Source of the DNA: Denitrobacterium detoxificans
GTDB lineage: Bacteria > Actinomycetota > Coriobacteriia > Coriobacteriales > Eggerthellaceae
DNA length: 64,000 bases
Reading direction: 5' to 3'
Assembly (NCBI RefSeq): GCF_015062615.1
Contig: NZ_SUUH01000003.1
Coordinates: 124,001-188,000 of the forward strand
Positions within the stretch are counted from its first letter, which is position 1; the number at the start of each line of letters is the position of its first letter. Position numbers and translations under genes: made by a program. Below, in pieces: positions 59,687-64,000 of the stretch. Under the pieces are notes generated by a model. It made no database searches. It saw nothing but the letters and a program-made list of their open reading frames with translations, and was not told where the DNA came from.

Positions 59687-60442
59687 ATGACCGATTCGAA
59701 ATCGCATACCATCGATACGGCTACGGGGAAGGAAGCTCCCGCGGAAATCTCCGAGGAGCGCGTGCTGAACATCTTCACTGAAATCGCCGAGCAGTACGAG
59801 CGCTTCAATCGCTCGTCTAGCTTTCATCAAGACCATAAATGGCTCGATCGCCTGGTAGAGCTTGCACCCATCACCTCGAGCTCGCGCATACTCGACGTAG
59901 CGGGTGGCACTGGTGAGGTCACCTTCGCCATCTGCCGCAAGGCGCACCCTGCGCACATCCTGCTCACCGACTATACGCCCGCCATGCTGGAAGTGGCCAA
60001 GCGCCGCATCGCCGCGGGCGACGCGCGCAGCGTGAACGTTGACACCCAGGTCGTTGATGCCCAGAAGATGCCGTTCGAGGACAATTCCTTCGATGTGGTC
60101 ACCATGGCCTACGGCATTCGCAACATGCCCGATCGCATGGCCGCTCTGCGTGAGATTCGCCGTGTGCTCGTTCCCGGCGGCACCGCATGCATTCTGGAAT
60201 TCTCGACGCCGCCGCGTCCCGTCGAGCGTGCCTTCTACAACCTGTATCTGAAGTGGGGCATTCCCGCTTGGGGGCAGCACTATACGGGCAAGCGCGAGGA
60301 CTTCGTCTACCTGGCCGATTCCATCAAGGCCTTCCCCGCGCAAGAGGAGTTCTGCGATATGCTGCGCGCGGCTGGATTTGGCCACGTGGCATACGAAAAC
60401 CTGGCCTTCGGGGCGGTTGCCATCCACACGGCGGTGAAGTAG
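59687..60442 (+). CDS. menG: Demethylmenaquinone methyltransferase (MenG/UbiE family)
   Basis: About 251 residues, ATG 59687 with AGGAG upstream, nine bases after the fusion gene. RILDVAGGTGEVTFAICRKA is the SAM-binding loop and DAQKMPFEDNSFDVVTMAYGIRNM the family signature; LVPGGTACILEFSTPPRP is the third. The N-terminus EERVLNIFTEIAEQYERFN matches the COQ5/UbiE start. It methylates demethylmenaquinone at the last step of menaquinone synthesis, needed for the anaerobic respiration expected from the Tat flavoprotein and hydrogenase genes in the window. C-methylation by related enzymes of other quinones cannot be excluded. Menaquinone genes are otherwise absent here, apart from the possible link to the next amidohydrolase. 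Confidence 0.88.
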   Translation: MTDSKSHTIDTATGKEAPAEISEERVLNIFTEIAEQYERFNRSSSFHQDHKWLDRLVELAPITSSSRILDVAGGTGEVTFAICRKAHPAHILLTDYTPAMLEVAKRRIAAGDARSVNVDTQVVDAQKMPFEDNSFDVVTMAYGIRNMPDRMAALREIRRVLVPGGTACILEFSTPPRPVERAFYNLYLKWGIPAWGQHYTGKREDFVYLADSIKAFPAQEEFCDMLRAAGFGHVAYENLAFGAVAIHTAVK

Positions 60443-60486
60443 CCGCCTTTCCTGTGTGCATTCCGCCGTGCCCGCTGGTTCAATGC

Positions 60487-60492
60487 TAGAAT
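60487..60492 (+). promoter_or_regulatory. Putative -10 box for the amidohydrolase gene
   Basis: TAGAAT lies 31 bases before the ATG at 60523, in the 80-base gap after menG. No clear -35 is present. Confidence 0.35.
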
Positions 60493-60522
60493 GTGCGCTA
60501 CGAATTCACCAGGAGGACGCCC

Positions 60523-61896
60523 ATGCTGTTGTGCGCTGAATACGTGTTGCCCATCACGTCCGACCCCATCGAGGCGGGCGCGGTTCTTATTTCCGAAGGC
60601 CGTATACGCGATATAGGCCCGGTGGAGCAGCTGCGCGCACGTTATGCGAACGAGGAAATTCGCGATTTCGGCCAGGCGGCCATCCTTCCCGGTTTTGTGA
60701 ATGCACATTGCCACATGGAGTACACGGTGCTCCGCGGCATGATGCACGACGAGCCGTATGCTACGTGGATGGGTCGCGTCAGCGCCCTTTCCAGCACGCT
60801 CAACGCGGCCGATCTGTACGACTCCACGCTCATTGGCGGTCTTGAGTCCATTGCGTCCGGCATTACCTGCGCCGCAAACATCGCTTCCTCCGAACCCGCC
60901 GTGCGCGCTATGAACGACCTTGGCATGCGTGGCATCGCCTATCGCGAGGTGGGAGCCATGGACGGCCGTCGCGTGAACTATGCCATGCGCCAGGCCATCG
61001 AAGACATCGAGTCGTGGCGCGGCATGGTCGATGGCGATCTGCTGCAGATTGGCATTGCCCCTGCTCCGCTCTACGAATGCCATCCGCGCGTCTTCACGGA
61101 AGCCGCAAAGTATGCGGCCGACACCACGCCGCTTGCCATGCACGTTGCCAGCAGCCGCGAGGAATACGCCTTCATCAAGTACGGTCGCACGCCGTTTTCC
61201 GTCGACGCCATGAAGCGTCGCGGCTACATGGAGGTTCCGCCCTGGCTGCCCACGGGTGCTACGCCCGTCAACTATGCTCTGAACTGGGGCGCTTTCGAAG
61301 CTGAAAACGTTACGGTCGTGCACGGCGTGCACGTTCGTTGGGATGACATCCAGAAGCTGCGCCAGTACGGCGTGGGCGTGGCTCACTGCCCGCGCTGCAA
61401 TGCGAACCTGGGCATGGGCGTTGCGCCCATCGAGGAGTACATGAAGGCCGGCATGGCCATTGGCCTGGGCACCGACAGCCCCGCTGCCACCGATTCCACC
61501 GACATCTTCGCCGAGATGCGCATTGGCATGATGGTCCAGCGTGCGGTCAGCTCGGAAACCAACTGGTTCATCTCTTCGCACGACCTGCTGGAAATGGCCA
61601 CCATCGGCGGCGCGCGCACCATGCACATCGACGATCAGGTTGGTTCGCTGGAAGTGGGCAAGATGGCCGACATCATTGCCGTCGACCTTTCGGGCTCTCA
61701 CTCCACGCCCACCAACGACCCGTGCGCGGCAGTGGTGAACACCGCTACCCCCAACGACGTGGTCATGACCATGGTGGGCGGCAAGGCCCTGTACGACCAG
61801 GGTAAGTGGAACATTCAAGCGCCGTTCGGCTCGAGCGTCGCCCAGATGATCAAAACGCGTACGCGCCTGCGCAGGCAGTGCGCCGACACTTTGTAA
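60523..61896 (+). CDS. Amidohydrolase, aminofutalosine/SAH/guanine-deaminase-like group
   Basis: About 457 residues. ATG 60523 has a perfect AGGAGG six bases upstream; the in-frame ATG 60493 has not. Metal-site motifs of the amidohydrolase superfamily are present: PGFVNAHCHMEYTVLRGMM (the HxH pair), LAMHVASSREEY, VVHGVHV and LGTDSPAATDSTD (the final metal-binding Asp). Such enzymes deaminate adenine- or guanine-type rings. Family members include SAH/MTA deaminase, aminodeoxyfutalosine deaminase of the alternative menaquinone pathway, and chlorohydrolases. Location after menG makes the futalosine role attractive, but no mqn genes are visible, so the substrate is open. A putative -10 box gives it a possible own promoter. 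Confidence 0.82.
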   Translation: MLLCAEYVLPITSDPIEAGAVLISEGRIRDIGPVEQLRARYANEEIRDFGQAAILPGFVNAHCHMEYTVLRGMMHDEPYATWMGRVSALSSTLNAADLYDSTLIGGLESIASGITCAANIASSEPAVRAMNDLGMRGIAYREVGAMDGRRVNYAMRQAIEDIESWRGMVDGDLLQIGIAPAPLYECHPRVFTEAAKYAADTTPLAMHVASSREEYAFIKYGRTPFSVDAMKRRGYMEVPPWLPTGATPVNYALNWGAFEAENVTVVHGVHVRWDDIQKLRQYGVGVAHCPRCNANLGMGVAPIEEYMKAGMAIGLGTDSPAATDSTDIFAEMRIGMMVQRAVSSETNWFISSHDLLEMATIGGARTMHIDDQVGSLEVGKMADIIAVDLSGSHSTPTNDPCAAVVNTATPNDVVMTMVGGKALYDQGKWNIQAPFGSSVAQMIKTRTRLRRQCADTL

Positions 61897-61908
61897 GAAG
61901 GAAGTACC

Positions 61909-62112
61909 ATGGCAAAGAAGCAGAAGATGTCTGCCAAGCAGCGCGAGGCACGGCTTGAAGCGGCCCGCGCACGCGAGGAAGCAGCCCGCCTGAAGAAGGA
62001 GCGCACCGAGCGTCTGAAGCGCATTGGTATCGTCATCGTGTGCATCATTCTCGTTCTCGCGCTTGGCGTGCCCACGGTTGCCCTCAGTTTCCTCTCGGGT
62101 GGCGCAGCGTAG
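61909..62112 (+). CDS. Small basic single-pass membrane protein of unknown function
   Basis: About 67 residues. ATG 61909 has AAGGAAG upstream and starts 12 bases after the amidohydrolase stop. The N-terminal 40 residues are highly charged and likely helical (KQREARLEAARAREEAARLK), followed by one membrane helix (IGIVIVCIILVLALGVPTVA) and a short outer tail. The frame has good ribosome-binding and codon usage like its neighbours, so it is probably real. No family is recognised. Its position between the amidohydrolase and tatA/B could link it to the membrane-targeting apparatus, but nothing shows this. Confidence 0.7.
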   Translation: MAKKQKMSAKQREARLEAARAREEAARLKKERTERLKRIGIVIVCIILVLALGVPTVALSFLSGGAA

Positions 62113-62187
62113 TTGAATACGGTAGAATTTCACGTTTGGTAACGGTAGGCGCGAAAGCGTCGCACGGTAGTAAGTAAGAGGTTTTCA

Positions 62188-62781
62188 TTGTTTGGAATTG
62201 GTGCAAACGAGCTACTGCTCATTTTGCTCTTCGGGTTCCTTATCTTCGGGCCCGATAAGCTTCCGGCAATGGCGAAGACCATTGGTCGCGCTATCGCCAA
62301 GTTCCGCAACGCTCAAAACGAAATGAGCGATGTCATCAAAAAGGAAGTCTACGATCCCGACGCCGAGGATCCGTTCAAGAACCCTCTCGACGCTATCAGC
62401 AAGATTGAGAACGACGTCAAGAAGGAAGACAAGGGCGAAAGCTTCACAGCCCGCAAGGCTCGTTACGACAAGCAGCGTGCTGCGCGCAAGGCTGCCGAGG
62501 AGCGCAAGGCTGCCAACGAGGCCAAGAAGGCCGCCGAGGCTGCGGGCGCAACCGCGGTAGCAGCGGCAGCTGCGCCCAAGGAAGAGGCCTCGAAGAAGGT
62601 CGCTCCCAAGGTTTCTGCCGACGAGCTGTATGGTACGAAGCCCGTTGCCAAGCGCCCCGCGCGCAAGGTCGCGTCCAGCGGTGCTAAGGCTCCCGAGCCC
62701 GTTTCGGCTCCCAAGAAGAATGCAACCGCCGGCAGCAAGGCCGAGGCCAAGCCTGCCACCAAGGAAGAGAAGGGGGAATAA
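62188..62781 (+). CDS. Twin-arginine translocase TatA/TatB family subunit
   Basis: About 197 residues from TTG 62188 (AAGAGG upstream). MFGIGANELLLILLFGFLIFGPDKLPAMAKTIGRAIAKF is the Tat pore-protein pattern: a short membrane helix, the FGPDKLP hinge and an amphipathic helix. E8 in the helix resembles TatB; the length and Ala/Lys-rich, probably unstructured C-terminus also fit TatB more than TatA. It is the only TatA/B-type protein in the window, so a second one may be elsewhere or one protein may do both jobs. Together with TatC, three bases downstream, it exports folded cofactor-containing proteins such as the Tat flavoprotein at 28376-30220. Confidence 0.92.
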   Translation: MFGIGANELLLILLFGFLIFGPDKLPAMAKTIGRAIAKFRNAQNEMSDVIKKEVYDPDAEDPFKNPLDAISKIENDVKKEDKGESFTARKARYDKQRAARKAAEERKAANEAKKAAEAAGATAVAAAAAPKEEASKKVAPKVSADELYGTKPVAKRPARKVASSGAKAPEPVSAPKKNATAGSKAEAKPATKEEKGE

Positions 62782-62784
62782 GAC

Positions 62785-63636
62785 ATGCCTATCGGTCCTG
62801 CGCGAATGCCCCTCTTCGATCACCTGGGCGAACTGCGTATGCGCTTGGTTCGCATCGTGGTCTGCATGCTTATTGCCGTATGCGTTTTCTACATGGCAAC
62901 TCCTACGTTGTCCCAGTTCCTGCTTGCACCCGTAGCTGAATACATGCCCACCGACGCCAATGGCAACGTGACCATGATCGTCCTGGGCGCGTTCGACGCC
63001 TTCGCGGTGCGCTTCACCATTGCCCTGTGGGCATCGGTGGTTGCTTGCATGCCGGTTATCATCTGGCAGCTGCTGGCCTTCTTCCTGCCCGCGTTGAAGC
63101 CCAACGAGCGCAAGTGGTTCATCCCCACGTTCGCCATCGCCTGCGCGTTGTTCGTGTTCGGTACGGTGTTCTGCTACAACATCATTCTCGACCCGGCGTT
63201 CCAGTGGCTCACCGACCAAGCGGCCGGCTTCGCCACCATTACGCCCCAGGCTGACAAGTGGGTCGACATCATCATCAAGTTCGAAATTGGCTTCGGTATC
63301 GCGTTCGAGCTTCCCCTGGTGGTGTTCTACCTCACCATCTTCGAAATCGTTCCGTATGCCAAGCTGCGTTCCCTGTGGCGCGAGGTGTACATCGGCCTCA
63401 TGGTGCTCTCCGCATTCATTACGCCCGATGCTTCTCCCGTCACCATGGTTCTGCTGTTTGGCGCCATGCTGGCCCTGTACGAGCTCAGCTTGCTGGCATC
63501 CCGCCTGGTGCTGGGTCGCCGCATCAAGCAGCAGAAGCTCGAAATGGAACAGCAGGCCAAGGAAGACGCCGAATGGGAAGCCGAATGGGCCGAACGTCAG
63601 CGTCAGCGCAAGCTCGAGCGTGAGTCGGAAGACTAG
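62785..63636 (+). CDS. tatC: Twin-arginine translocase subunit TatC
   Basis: About 283 residues, with six membrane segments. MPLFDHLGELRMRLVRIVVCML is the TatC N-terminus, in which the conserved ELR-type site receives signal peptides. PVIIWQLLAFFLPALKPNERKW includes the conserved Phe-Pro-rich loop with the key Glu. FGIAFELPLVVFYLTIFEIVPY and ITPDASPVTMVLLFGAMLALYE are also typical. The C-terminus carries an unusual 45-residue charged tail (QKLEMEQQAKEDAEWEAEWA). TatC is the receptor for twin-arginine signals. It is tightly linked to the preceding tatA/B gene and to hypA, which starts three bases after its stop. Confidence 0.95.
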   Translation: MPIGPARMPLFDHLGELRMRLVRIVVCMLIAVCVFYMATPTLSQFLLAPVAEYMPTDANGNVTMIVLGAFDAFAVRFTIALWASVVACMPVIIWQLLAFFLPALKPNERKWFIPTFAIACALFVFGTVFCYNIILDPAFQWLTDQAAGFATITPQADKWVDIIIKFEIGFGIAFELPLVVFYLTIFEIVPYAKLRSLWREVYIGLMVLSAFITPDASPVTMVLLFGAMLALYELSLLASRLVLGRRIKQQKLEMEQQAKEDAEWEAEWAERQRQRKLERESED

Positions 63637-63639
63637 GCC

Positions 63640-63996
63640 ATGCACGAGCTGGGCATGATGACGGGCGTCGTCGACGCCGTTTCCGAAGCCGCTCGCAATG
63701 CGGGAGCCACCCGCGTGCTGGAAGTGAACCTTTCGGTGGGCGAGATGACGGAAGCCATCGAAGACTGCCTGGTCTTTGCCTTCGAGGCGCTTACGGAGGG
63801 TAACGAACTCATGGAGGGTTCCAAGCTGAACCTCACCATGGTTCATCCTCATAGCAGGTGCCTGGAATGCGGCGTCGAGTTCGATCATGACCGCTTCCAC
63901 ATGACCTGCCCGGAATGCGGCTCCATTGCCACCGAGCTGCTTGCGGGGCGCGATTTGCAGATTGACAATATCGAGGTTGACATCCCCGAAGAGTAG
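63640..63996 (+). CDS. hypA: Hydrogenase nickel incorporation protein HypA
   Basis: About 118 residues, complete within four bases of the window end. MHELGMMTGVVDAV is the HypA start, in which the N-terminal Met-His-Glu binds nickel. The zinc domain has two CxxC pairs, SRCLECGVEF and MTCPECGSI. It delivers nickel to NiFe hydrogenase precursors together with HypB. Its linkage to tat genes is sensible because the small subunit of many periplasm-facing hydrogenases carries a Tat signal. Other hyp genes probably continue beyond the window. Confidence 0.94.
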   Translation: MHELGMMTGVVDAVSEAARNAGATRVLEVNLSVGEMTEAIEDCLVFAFEALTEGNELMEGSKLNLTMVHPHSRCLECGVEFDHDRFHMTCPECGSIATELLAGRDLQIDNIEVDIPEE

Positions 63997-64000
63997 CAAT

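Noticed and set aside
57995..60427. Minus-strand long open frame opposite the TsaB-RimI-TsaD and menG genes
   Set aside because: Both plus-strand genes have complete family motifs; the antisense translation does not resemble a protein.
1..64000. tRNA genes, CRISPR arrays, insertion sequences or prophage genes
   Set aside because: Reading the intergenic regions showed no cloverleaf with a CCA-type end, no regularly spaced repeats, and no transposase or integrase product.

Overview
The window reads as chromosomal DNA from a G+C-rich anaerobic actinobacterium, most likely class Coriobacteriia, family Eggerthellaceae. This is inferred from gene content: a Tat-exported FAD reductase beside a divergent LuxR regulator with many membrane segments, a ClpC gene under a CIRCE-like operator, a formate-tetrahydrofolate gene set (fhs-fchA-folD), and Tat genes leading into hypA of a nickel-hydrogenase maturation set. 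No rRNA, tRNA, CRISPR array, insertion sequence or prophage gene was recognised. Gene density is high and the only gap over 300 bases is 26150-26705.

Positions 1-18617 are a cell-surface region. They hold two tandem D,D-carboxypeptidases with Ig-like repeats (the first cut by the window edge), a lipoprotein, a DUF2142 membrane protein and then a surface-glycan cluster. The cluster has four family-2 glycosyltransferases, a DUF2304 partner, a Wzx-type flippase, a DegT sugar aminotransferase, a TupA-like ATP-grasp protein on the opposite strand, a secreted L,D-transpeptidase with three YRLYNPN-type repeats and a GT39-like membrane glycosyltransferase. It ends with a PLP lyase-like enzyme, a glycosyltransferase-like protein and a second ATP-grasp ligase. 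That last trio is the least explained part and could add an amino-acid or similar group to the glycan.

Positions 18663-34991 are mostly housekeeping: clpC with its CIRCE-like site, ispD-ispF, cysS, guaB, leuS, a DUF218 protein and a class I aminotransferase. Between guaB and leuS lies the divergent LuxR regulator / Tat flavoprotein pair, with a 10-bp-phased direct repeat in their shared upstream region. Positions 35045-46641 hold a zinc-ribbon membrane protein, an EndA-like lipoprotein nuclease, rlmD, a protein phosphatase and the run cysK-tilS-maf-hpt-ftsH-folP/folK. The last gene encodes dihydropteroate synthase fused to HPPK.

Positions 46924-53287 carry two drug exporters (MATE and DHA2-type MFS), bioY under a perfect BirA-type operator, coaX, and a two-component pair whose kinase lacks a normal start codon for its first membrane segment. 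Positions 53467-63996 carry fhs-fchA-folD, tsaE, a TsaB-RimI-TsaD triple fusion, menG, an amidohydrolase, a small membrane protein, tatA/B-tatC and hypA. The FolD has apparently lost the cyclohydrolase residues, consistent with a separate FchA beside it. Several genes have a good -10 box only 6-7 bases before the start codon, suggesting leaderless mRNAs.
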